NCBI GenBank assembly: GCA_027435495.1 | Contig: DAHZZC010000419.1 | Span: forward strand, 1 to 21,241 | DNA from: Planctomycetales bacterium | Lineage (GTDB): Bacteria > Planctomycetota > Planctomycetia > Isosphaerales > Isosphaeraceae | DNA: 21,241 bases | Direction: 5' to 3' | The notes under the pieces: model-generated | Told to the model about the DNA's origin: nothing | Databases searched by the model: none | What the model saw: the letters and a program-made list of their open reading frames with translations, nothing else | Shown here: positions 14,858 through 21,241 of the stretch, piece after piece | Position numbering within the stretch: position 1 is the first letter of the stretch | How the letters are laid out: each line of letters starts with the position of its first letter | Position numbers and translations under genes: made by a program

Positions 14858-17800
14858 TCAGGCCGACGCTCCGACGGCGCCGAGAGATTCCTCGGCGATC
14901 CGCCGGAGGGCCTTCAAGTCGAGCTTACCAGTACCAAGCATCGGGATGGCCTCGACGCGGATGAAGTTCTCTCGACGTGGGATAAAGAGGTTCGGCAGAC
15001 CTTGCGCGGCCAGGCCGGCGAGTGCACGGTCGATCTCAGGAGCGTCGAGGGTGGTCAGAACGGCAAGTTTTTCGCCCTTGCGCTCGTCGCCGATGGCCGT
15101 CACGGCGAACACCGGTTCAGGATGACCAATCGCCTGCTGGAGCGCCTCCTCGACCCGGCCGTGAGGCACCATTTCGCCGCCGATCTTCGAGAACCGCGAG
15201 AGCCGGCCTGAAATCCGAAGGAAGCCGTCTTCGCTCAGGGAGCCAAGGTCGCCGGTATTGTACCAGCCGTCGATGAAGGCGGCCTCGGTGAGGTCGTCGC
15301 GGCCGAGGTAACCGCGCATCACGTTCGGTCCCTTGACCATCACCAGGCCCTCGGTGTCGGGCCCGACGGGCTCGAAGGTCTCGGTTCGGACCACGCGGAC
15401 CGCAACGCCCGGCAAGGGACGGCCGACGTACCGCCGTCGGGAGCCGGGCTGGAAGAAGCCAGGCTCGCGGTGGTCGAATGTGTTCACGGCGACCACCGGA
15501 GCGCACTCGGTCATCCCGTAGCCCTCCATCGGGCGGATGCCGAAGGTGTCCTCGAAGCCAAGAGCGAGCGACTCGGGCAGAGCCTCGGCACCGGCGAGGA
15601 CCAACCGGAGAGAGCCAAACTGCGCCGGGGCGACCCGTCGCATGTAGAGCTGGAGAAACGTAGGCGTCGCGAGCAGGAGCGTCGCCGCGTACCGACGGAC
15701 CAGATCACCAATGGCCGCGGCGTCGAGCGGACTCGGGTGGCAAGCTGTCCCGATCCCCGAATTGACCGCGAACCACGAGATCGTATAGCCGAACGAGTGA
15801 AACAGAGGAAGGATGCCCGCCAGCCTGTCACCCGGCAGAACTTGGTAAGCCTCGCGGATCGCCTGGATGTTCGCGTCGATATTGAAGTGAGAAAGCACCA
15901 CCCCCTTCGGCTCGCCCGTGCTACCACTGCTAAAGATCACGGTGGCGGTGTCGTCCACCTGGACCGGGCGCGAGGCGCCCGCGGCTCGCTCGATCCATCG
16001 TGACGGGGCGAGCATCGCGATCACGGCGGCGACCAGACGGTCTCGGCCGGAGATCGCGTCGCGGAGGTCCTCGGCAAAGATCAGCTCGACGCCAACGGGC
16101 GGCTGGATCTTTCCCTTCTCGAGGAAGGCGCGGCTGGTGACGACGGTCCGTAATCCGGCCTGTCGGGCGGCGGACTCCATCCCCGCGCGTCCGGCGGTGA
16201 AGTTCAGGTGGACGGCCGCCCGGCCAGCCATCGCAGCGGCGAGGTTCGCCAGTAAGGCGCCCACACTCGTCGGCAGGAGCAACCCGACCGCCGGCTGGCC
16301 CTCCCACTTTGATCGGAGTGCGCGGGCCATCGCGATCGCGGCGGTAAGCGCCCTGGCGTACGAGAGGTGAGGCGTCTGAAAGTCGGCCAGCGCGAGGCGG
16401 AACGGGTGCCGTCGGGCGCGTCGGATGAACTCGTGGTGGAGTGGCCGCCGGTCGCGTTTCCGGTAAGACCATGCCTCCTGGCCGAGAGCCGTGATCGCCT
16501 GTCGGATCTCGAAGAGCGAGGCGTCCGTCGGCATGGACTGGCCGATCGAGACCGTCACTGGGTAGGGGATGCGTTCGGGGATTCGCCGATGACTCGCCGG
16601 AGCGAAGACGCTCCCCATCAGCCGGTCGAGGTGGATCGGGATGATGGGGATGGTCCGCCCCTTGACGATCCGTTGGAGCCCTCGCTGGAAAGGTGCCATC
16701 ATCCCGGTCCGGGTGAGCTGCCCCTCGGGAAAAACGCAGATAACATCGCCAGCGTCGAGGGCATTGCCGGCCTCTCGAAAGGCTTGCAAGATCATCCTCG
16801 GACCTCCGGCCGCCGAGATCGGGATCGCCTTCAAGGTGCGAAGGAACGGGCCGATGATCGGGTGATCGAAATAGGGAGCGTAGATCAGGAACCGGATGGG
16901 GCGGTCAACGCTCGCGAACAGAAAGAGTCCGTCGGCGAACGAGACATGATTGGGAACAAGGAGAGCGCCGCCGGTCTTCGGGACGTTCCCGCGGCCGATC
17001 GTGCGGACACGATAGACCGTGTGCGCCAGGCCGATCAGCAGGAAGCGGAAGAAGGCATCGGGGACGAGTGTCATCGCCCAGAAGAATCCACCGAGCAGCA
17101 AGAGGGAGAGTCCAGCGAATGTCCCCCTCGCGGGGATGTCGAGGTGTCCGAGCGCCAGTGCCAGGACCGAGCCGCCGAGCATTCCGACATAAACGATCGC
17201 GTTCGCCATTGCGATGACGGCGCCCCGGCGATCGTCGGGCGATCGGTCCTGCAAAAGGGCGTTGAGTGGGACGATCAGAAGCCCGCTGAAGCCGCCCATG
17301 ATCGTCATGATGACGACCAGGCCGGGGAGGTTCGGCCCGATCGCGGCGAAGGCGAGTGTGGAGAGCGTCAGTCCGAGGGCGCCGAGCGGGAGCAGGCCGT
17401 ACTCGACCCGGTCACCCGAGAGCCGCCCAGACAGCCAGCAGCCGACGCCGACGCCGATCCCGAGCGCGATCAGTGGGAGGGTCGCCGGACCCTCGCTGAG
17501 TCCAAGGATCTTCGAGGCATACGGCAGGATCGGTGCGGGGACCAGGCTACCGATCCCCCAAACGATCACCTGACCGATGATCGTGAGCCGGAGGACGCGG
17601 TCGGCGCGGATGGCCCCCCATCCCAGGCGGATCGTCGCGACCAGGCCGCCCTCGGCCCTCGCCGGCGGGACGTGCGGGACCGTCGTCGCAGCGAAGAGCC
17701 CAACACCAGAGAGCCCGGCGAGGAAGAGCGTGCCGACCCAGAGCGGAGTGTCGAGTCGTCGGGCGGCCTCGACGAGCATCGCCCCGCCGCCCATCCCGGC

Positions 17801-18286
17801 GAGGATCGCCAGGTTCGAGCCCATCTCCAGCAGGCCGTTGGCCCGCGAGAGCCGGTCGCGAGGAACCAGCTCGGGTATGATCCCGTACTTCGCCGGGCTG
17901 AACAGCGCCGCCTGTACGCCCAGCATCGCGAGCACGCCCAGGATCAATGGTCCACCGGCCGGCTGCACAACCAACGCGGCAATACCCACGAGCATCAGGA
18001 GAAGTTCGAAGGTCTTGGTGGCGACGAGTATCGTCCGCTTGCTGAACCGGTCGGCCAGCACGCCGGCCGGAATCGAGACCAGGGCGAGCGGGATCATCAG
18101 GACGATCTGCGCGATCGCCGTGTGCTCCTGCCCCTGGGCCTGGCTCGACGCCGCAGCGATCGCCAGGAAGATGACGATCTGCTTCCAGGCGTTGTCGTTG
18201 AAACTGCCCAGCAACTGGGCGACGAACAGCCCGCGCATCGGGCGCGACGGCCCGACGGGCGCTCCACGATCCTCGCTGTTTTCCAC
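14858..18286 (-). CDS. aas: MFS lysophospholipid transporter / acyltransferase / acyl-ACP synthetase fusion (Aas-like)
   Basis: A 1142-residue inner-membrane protein that joins the three steps of lysophospholipid recycling. Residues about 17-425 are an LplT-like MFS domain of roughly twelve membrane helices, beginning GLFVAQLLGSFNDNAWKQ. Residues about 430-610 are a PlsC-type acyltransferase with NHVSFAD (446-452, catalytic H447 and D452) and FPEG (519-522). Residues about 615-1142 are an AMP-forming acyl-ACP synthetase with the P-loop SSGSTGEPKG (786-795), YGMTE (923-927), the TGD aspartate D1013 and lysine K1121 in GTGKLD. E. coli Aas (about 719 residues) lacks the transporter, which is the separate LplT. 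The start is GTG 18286, preceded by GGGAGG seven bases away; an open frame to 18394 is ignored. All catalytic motifs look intact. Confidence 0.9.
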   Translation of the reverse strand: MENSEDRGAPVGPSRPMRGLFVAQLLGSFNDNAWKQIVIFLAIAAASSQAQGQEHTAIAQIVLMIPLALVSIPAGVLADRFSKRTILVATKTFELLLMLVGIAALVVQPAGGPLILGVLAMLGVQAALFSPAKYGIIPELVPRDRLSRANGLLEMGSNLAILAGMGGGAMLVEAARRLDTPLWVGTLFLAGLSGVGLFAATTVPHVPPARAEGGLVATIRLGWGAIRADRVLRLTIIGQVIVWGIGSLVPAPILPYASKILGLSEGPATLPLIALGIGVGVGCWLSGRLSGDRVEYGLLPLGALGLTLSTLAFAAIGPNLPGLVVIMTIMGGFSGLLIVPLNALLQDRSPDDRRGAVIAMANAIVYVGMLGGSVLALALGHLDIPARGTFAGLSLLLLGGFFWAMTLVPDAFFRFLLIGLAHTVYRVRTIGRGNVPKTGGALLVPNHVSFADGLFLFASVDRPIRFLIYAPYFDHPIIGPFLRTLKAIPISAAGGPRMILQAFREAGNALDAGDVICVFPEGQLTRTGMMAPFQRGLQRIVKGRTIPIIPIHLDRLMGSVFAPASHRRIPERIPYPVTVSIGQSMPTDASLFEIRQAITALGQEAWSYRKRDRRPLHHEFIRRARRHPFRLALADFQTPHLSYARALTAAIAMARALRSKWEGQPAVGLLLPTSVGALLANLAAAMAGRAAVHLNFTAGRAGMESAARQAGLRTVVTSRAFLEKGKIQPPVGVELIFAEDLRDAISGRDRLVAAVIAMLAPSRWIERAAGASRPVQVDDTATVIFSSGSTGEPKGVVLSHFNIDANIQAIREAYQVLPGDRLAGILPLFHSFGYTISWFAVNSGIGTACHPSPLDAAAIGDLVRRYAATLLLATPTFLQLYMRRVAPAQFGSLRLVLAGAEALPESLALGFEDTFGIRPMEGYGMTECAPVVAVNTFDHREPGFFQPGSRRRYVGRPLPGVAVRVVRTETFEPVGPDTEGLVMVKGPNVMRGYLGRDDLTEAAFIDGWYNTGDLGSLSEDGFLRISGRLSRFSKIGGEMVPHGRVEEALQQAIGHPEPVFAVTAIGDERKGEKLAVLTTLDAPEIDRALAGLAAQGLPNLFIPRRENFIRVEAIPMLGTGKLDLKALRRIAEESLGAVGASA

Positions 18287-18293
18287 CGTGATG

Positions 18294-18299
18294 CCTCCC
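18294..18299 (-). promoter_or_regulatory. Ribosome binding site that fixes the GTG start of the Aas-like gene
   Basis: GGGAGG on the minus strand, seven bases before GTG 18286. It is the best Shine-Dalgarno match near this gene and decides between the GTG and the in-frame ATG at 18238. Confidence 0.7.
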
Positions 18300-18436
18300 T
18301 GGATGCGAGCCCGACCGGCACGGTCGACACGACGGGATAACAGCCCGCCTCCACTATCATGTGCGAACGGCCCCGCGCCGTGACAGGTCGCCACGGAATT
18401 TCGGTTCGCGACGAAAAGGGAGAGGTTGCGGAGCCC

Positions 18437-18706
18437 CTATTGGACCGATTCGGACGAGATTCGGCCGTCCTCGATCTCGACGATGCGGTCTCCCGGGCGG
18501 AGAAAGCGGCGGTCATGGGTGACGACGATCAGCGTGCAGGCGGCCTCCGAATGGTAGGCCCGCAGGATCGCGAAAACCTCGTCGGCCGACCTGCGATCGA
18601 GGTTGCCGGTCGGCTCGTCGGCGAGGACGACCGAGGGGTCCTTCACGAGCGCCCGGGCAATCGCGACCCCCTGCTGCTGCCCACTCGAGACCCGGCAGAT
18701 TTCCAT
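18437..18706 (-). pseudogene. Truncated ABC transporter ATPase (C-terminal fragment)
   Basis: Only the last 89 residues of an ABC ATPase of the LolD/MacB type are present. Seen are a damaged signature (VSSGQQQG in place of LSGGQQQR), an intact Walker B with D-loop (VVLADEPTGNLD), and the H-loop VVTHD. The first half with Walker A and the Q-loop is missing, and the sequence further upstream is the deaminase gene, so the missing part is not nearby in another frame. Without Walker A it cannot bind ATP in the normal way. The ATG at 18706 shares its A with the TGA stop of the deaminase (TGATG), so it may still be translated by coupling. No permease partner is in the window. I infer a relic left by a deletion or rearrangement. 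Confidence 0.8.
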
Positions 18707-19305
18707 CAAGAGACGCCGGGATGGTAGGGCGATCCGCCCGAGGCGCGGAACGCCTGCAGGGGGACGATCGCCTCGTCGCGCAGGACGTCGACCGCCACAT
18801 CGATCGGGACCAGTCCGGGACGCTCACGGAGGCGATCGGCCCATCCGTCCGGGAGCGGGCCCTCGCGGAAGCCGGCGATCGACTCGACATCCTCGGTCCG
18901 GGCACCGACGACCAACCCCCGGACCCCCGACCACCAGATCATCCCGAAGCACTGACAACAGGGCTGGGCGCTGGAGACCAACTCGAGAGCCGGCAGGCTG
19001 CGCGAGGCGAGGTCGTGCGTGCCGAGGGATTGCTGCGCGAGGGCGATCGCGACCGCCTCGGCGTGGGCGATCGAGCATCGCGACGACTCGACCAGGTTAA
19101 CCCCAACGGCGATCAACCGGCCCGTCTCGATCTCGAAAACACCGGCGCCGAAGGGTCCGCCGCTGCCCCGGATGACGTTCTCCGAGGCGAGGCGGATCGC
19201 CAGCCGCATTCGTGAGAAGCGGCTCTCGAAAACCTCGTCGGGGAGGACGAACGCCTCGATCCAGTCGGGCAAGGCGATCACGAATCTGGGAAAGCGTCCA
19301 GGCAT
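18706..19305 (-). CDS. Nucleoside / cytidine-type deaminase
   Basis: A 199-residue zinc-dependent deaminase of the CDA/tRNA-adenosine-deaminase superfamily, likely hydrolysing an amino group from a nucleoside or base in the cytoplasm. The zinc site is complete: H81-A-E83 (IAHAEAVAI, with catalytic E83) and P115-C116-x2-C119 (AQPCCQCFGMIWWSG). The substrate pocket segment GGPFGAGVFEIETGRLIAVGVN (49-70) is typical of the guanine / nucleoside deaminase group. The C-terminus GGSPYHP fits the usual GG-x-IYH-like ending, so the gene is complete despite the ABC fragment attached to its end. The ATG at 19305 has GAGG ten bases upstream and lies 16 bases past the stop of the SGNH hydrolase gene, giving an operon. 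The exact substrate cannot be told. Confidence 0.88.
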   Translation of the reverse strand: MPGRFPRFVIALPDWIEAFVLPDEVFESRFSRMRLAIRLASENVIRGSGGPFGAGVFEIETGRLIAVGVNLVESSRCSIAHAEAVAIALAQQSLGTHDLASRSLPALELVSSAQPCCQCFGMIWWSGVRGLVVGARTEDVESIAGFREGPLPDGWADRLRERPGLVPIDVAVDVLRDEAIVPLQAFRASGGSPYHPGVS

Positions 19306-19321
19306 CGGTCGGGGCCTCGTA

Positions 19322-21085
19322 TCATTGGGTCGGGACCGGTCTGGGGATTCCGATGTTGGGCAGGCCGAGGGATTCGACGGTCGCGCCGGCGACCAGGCGA
19401 TCGTGAGCCGTCGCATAGGCCCGTTTTCGCTGCAAACGCGGGGCCTGATCGTAGCGTAGCCCCTGGGCATAGGTACCGAAGTGGATGCCCCAGAGACAGA
19501 GATCCTTCCAGGCCCCTCGGCCGATCCCAAACCGCTCGACGCACTTCGAAGGGTCGATCACCGGAGCGGCAACCGTCGCCGGCCAGCCGAAGGCACGGCG
19601 ATCGCGCAGGCCGCGCAGGACCGCCTGCGCCAGCGCGATCTGTCCGCGCAGAGACGGGTGCATCGCGTCCTGAAAGAGTTCATCGTCGAGACGACCCTGC
19701 CTCCCGATCGCGTGTAGCTCGGCCTGGCCGTCGATCAGGATCGCGCCATGGCGGCCGGCGACGTCGCGACAAACATCCTGAAATCTGGTCAGGCATCGAA
19801 CCGGATAGCCGTCGCAATCACGAGCCGCGATGAAGGCACGATACGAGTCCTCACGAGACCCAGCGAGACTCAGCAGGACACCCAGACGGTAATGCGACTC
19901 GGCAAAACCAGGCTGGCGGGCGATCAGACCTCGATAGGCGCCCATCGCCGAGTCAGGGTCGATCGCCTCCAATCGACGCGCATACAAGAATTCGCGTGCA
20001 AATTCCTCTCGCTCCTCGCGCGGTGTCGAGGGGGGCAGGAACGATCGGTTCGGCTCGAAATCGGCATCGTTCCCCGGTGGGACAATCACAATAGCTAGCG
20101 CATGGATTCGGCTCGCGTAATCAACGATCGCGTCGAGCCTGCGCCGGTAGTCGGCGAGCAGGAGTTGGTATTCCGTCGGTGTGAAGGCGGGCGCGTCGAC
20201 CAGTTCGCGACGCCCCGAGGGTGGAACCTCCAGCCGGCATCGCTCGATCGCCCGACGGATCAGCTCGCAGCTCGGCGAGCGAGCCTCGGCGGTGTCGAGG
20301 GCGATTCGCCAGGCGGAAGGGCGAAGGTCGTCGTCGTAGGGGACGGCCACGCGCGCCCCATTGAGCCGTGATCCAAACTCGTTGTGCCCGCTGTAGACGA
20401 TCAGGATGTCGGGCCGTCGTGGGATCATCGCCAGCCTTTGATGCTGCAATTCGAGAGTATCACCCGAATTCGCGAGCATCTGAATCCGGACGCGACGCCC
20501 TGGAATGGCCTCTTCGAGCTTCCAGGCGACCAGCCGCCCGATCGAAACCCAGGCGCTGTACGGAACGCCCTGCGCGCTCGACTCACCCAGGACCGCCAGT
20601 TCGATTGTCTGGTCGTCGGAGCGAGGCGGGAAGGTCTCGGGAAGCGAGACATCCTCCATTGAGGGCGGCGGCCAGAGCGTTTGCGGGTCGACCTGCATCC
20701 CTCGTGAAAGTCCACCGACCGGGACCAGAGAGCCTTGCGACCGGGCCAGCCAGAGCGCAGAGATCAGCTCCGCCCCGACCAGGCCAACCCCCGTCGAGCC
20801 AAGGACCAGGCCCGCCCGGAACATCGCCGGTCGAAATCGACGGCGGGGAGCGAGAAATCCGATCGTCGGGAGACCGATTGCAATCGCAATCAATACCACA
20901 ACATACGCAGATTCCATTGCAACCAGGAACATCCAGGCGAACTGCCAGAATTGGGGCGTCTGGAGCAGGTCGTCGAGCCTGGCGAGCAGGGCGCAGAGAG
21001 CGATGGCGACGGTCGCGGCGAGGGCCGGGAGGGCGAGCCGTCGGCGGCTCGCCAGGCAGAGGATCCTGGGCCGATCGTCAGTCAT
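19322..21085 (-). CDS. Multi-pass membrane SGNH/GDSL hydrolase with TPR-like insert
   Basis: A 587-residue membrane protein with three or more N-terminal membrane segments (about 17-37, 48-79 and 90-114), followed by an SGNH hydrolase domain. Block I is LGESSAQGVPY with nucleophile S169 (GES in place of GDS). Block II is around LANSGDTLELQ (204-214). Block III is YSGHNEF with G233 and N235. Block V is FQDAMHPSLRG with D473 and H476. Between blocks III and V a TPR-like helical stretch (about 375-425, AMGAYRGLIARQPGFAESHYRLGVLLSLAG) is inserted. It probably hydrolyses or transfers an acyl or acetyl ester on an extracytoplasmic glycan or lipid, but the substrate is unknown. The ATG at 21085 with GGGAG ten bases upstream is chosen over the open frame to 21214, whose first 43 residues look non-coding. 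Confidence 0.85.
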   Translation of the reverse strand: MTDDRPRILCLASRRRLALPALAATVAIALCALLARLDDLLQTPQFWQFAWMFLVAMESAYVVVLIAIAIGLPTIGFLAPRRRFRPAMFRAGLVLGSTGVGLVGAELISALWLARSQGSLVPVGGLSRGMQVDPQTLWPPPSMEDVSLPETFPPRSDDQTIELAVLGESSAQGVPYSAWVSIGRLVAWKLEEAIPGRRVRIQMLANSGDTLELQHQRLAMIPRRPDILIVYSGHNEFGSRLNGARVAVPYDDDLRPSAWRIALDTAEARSPSCELIRRAIERCRLEVPPSGRRELVDAPAFTPTEYQLLLADYRRRLDAIVDYASRIHALAIVIVPPGNDADFEPNRSFLPPSTPREEREEFAREFLYARRLEAIDPDSAMGAYRGLIARQPGFAESHYRLGVLLSLAGSREDSYRAFIAARDCDGYPVRCLTRFQDVCRDVAGRHGAILIDGQAELHAIGRQGRLDDELFQDAMHPSLRGQIALAQAVLRGLRDRRAFGWPATVAAPVIDPSKCVERFGIGRGAWKDLCLWGIHFGTYAQGLRYDQAPRLQRKRAYATAHDRLVAGATVESLGLPNIGIPRPVPTQ

Positions 21086-21208
21086 CAGGCATCGGCTCCC
21101 ATTCGGTCCCGGATTGCGGGCGTTCGCTACATTCCGCTCCAGCGTACCATTATCATGATGAGAGAGAGGCGGGGATGATTTGGTTCGGGAATCGATGGGA
21201 GGCCCCCC
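21086..21208. promoter_or_regulatory. Divergent gap holding promoters of the SGNH operon and the right-edge gene
   Basis: A 123-base gap between two divergent starts. An AT-rich, partly palindromic ATTATCATGATGAG lies near 21150-21165. No firm boxes could be assigned. Confidence 0.35.
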
Positions 21209-21241
21209 ATGCAAATACGGCCCGTGATTCTGTGGGTGGCC
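21209..21241 (+). CDS. Start of a secreted or membrane protein (cut by window edge)
   Basis: Eleven codons are visible: MQIRPVILWVA. A strong ribosome site GGGAGG (21197-21202) stands six bases before the ATG. The basic then hydrophobic start suggests a signal peptide or membrane anchor. The rest lies outside the window, so no function can be given. Confidence 0.6.
   Translation, partial: MQIRPVILWVA

Noticed and set aside
16367..18340. A 657-codon plus-strand frame opposite the Aas-like gene
   Set aside because: The product is extremely rich in Asp, Arg, Glu and Gln, typical of the complement of a membrane-protein gene; the minus strand has complete catalytic motifs.

Overview
The window looks like chromosome from a GC-rich planctomycete, most likely Isosphaeraceae or a close relative. 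This is inferred from the gene content (a PEP-CTERM protein, a DUF1571 protein, a PQQ-propeller lipoprotein-like secreted protein, a TPR plus multihaem cytochrome fusion, a lone csrA), the wide intergenic gaps and the weak or distant Shine-Dalgarno sites. There is no rRNA, tRNA, CRISPR array, phage module or intact transposon.

Layout, left to right. At 1-314 (minus) is the 5' part of aroB, cut by the window edge. A PEP-CTERM surface protein, a secreted PQQ-repeat protein, a membrane zinc-ribbon protein, a RimI-type acetyltransferase and a DUF1571 protein follow, all on the minus strand and mostly separated by gaps and hairpins, so they look like single-gene units. At 6975-8362 (plus) an MBL-fold hydrolase and a calcineurin-like phosphoesterase share a 4-base GTGA overlap. 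csrA (8742-8939, plus) stands alone with a hairpin directly after it. A gene-poor stretch of about 1 kb then contains a decayed copy of the start of a TPR gene that survives intact 2 kb away.

At 9919-14689 lies the most distinctive locus. A membrane-anchored TPR protein (minus) is divergent from a second membrane-anchored TPR protein, which is followed after 27 bases by a protein that joins a membrane anchor, TPR-like helices and seven CXXCH haem sites. At 14858-21085 (minus) are a 1142-residue MFS / acyltransferase / acyl-ACP synthetase fusion, a truncated ABC ATPase remnant, a nucleoside deaminase and a multi-pass membrane SGNH hydrolase. The last two form an operon. A new plus-strand gene begins at 21209 and runs off the right edge.

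How they may work together: the TPR / TPR / haem-protein cluster is best read as a membrane-bound extracytoplasmic electron-transfer or assembly module whose substrate cannot be told from sequence. The decayed TPR copy shows the cluster has undergone duplication and loss. The Aas-like fusion would recycle lysophospholipids: flip, charge the acyl group, re-acylate. The other genes are housekeeping or of unknown role.
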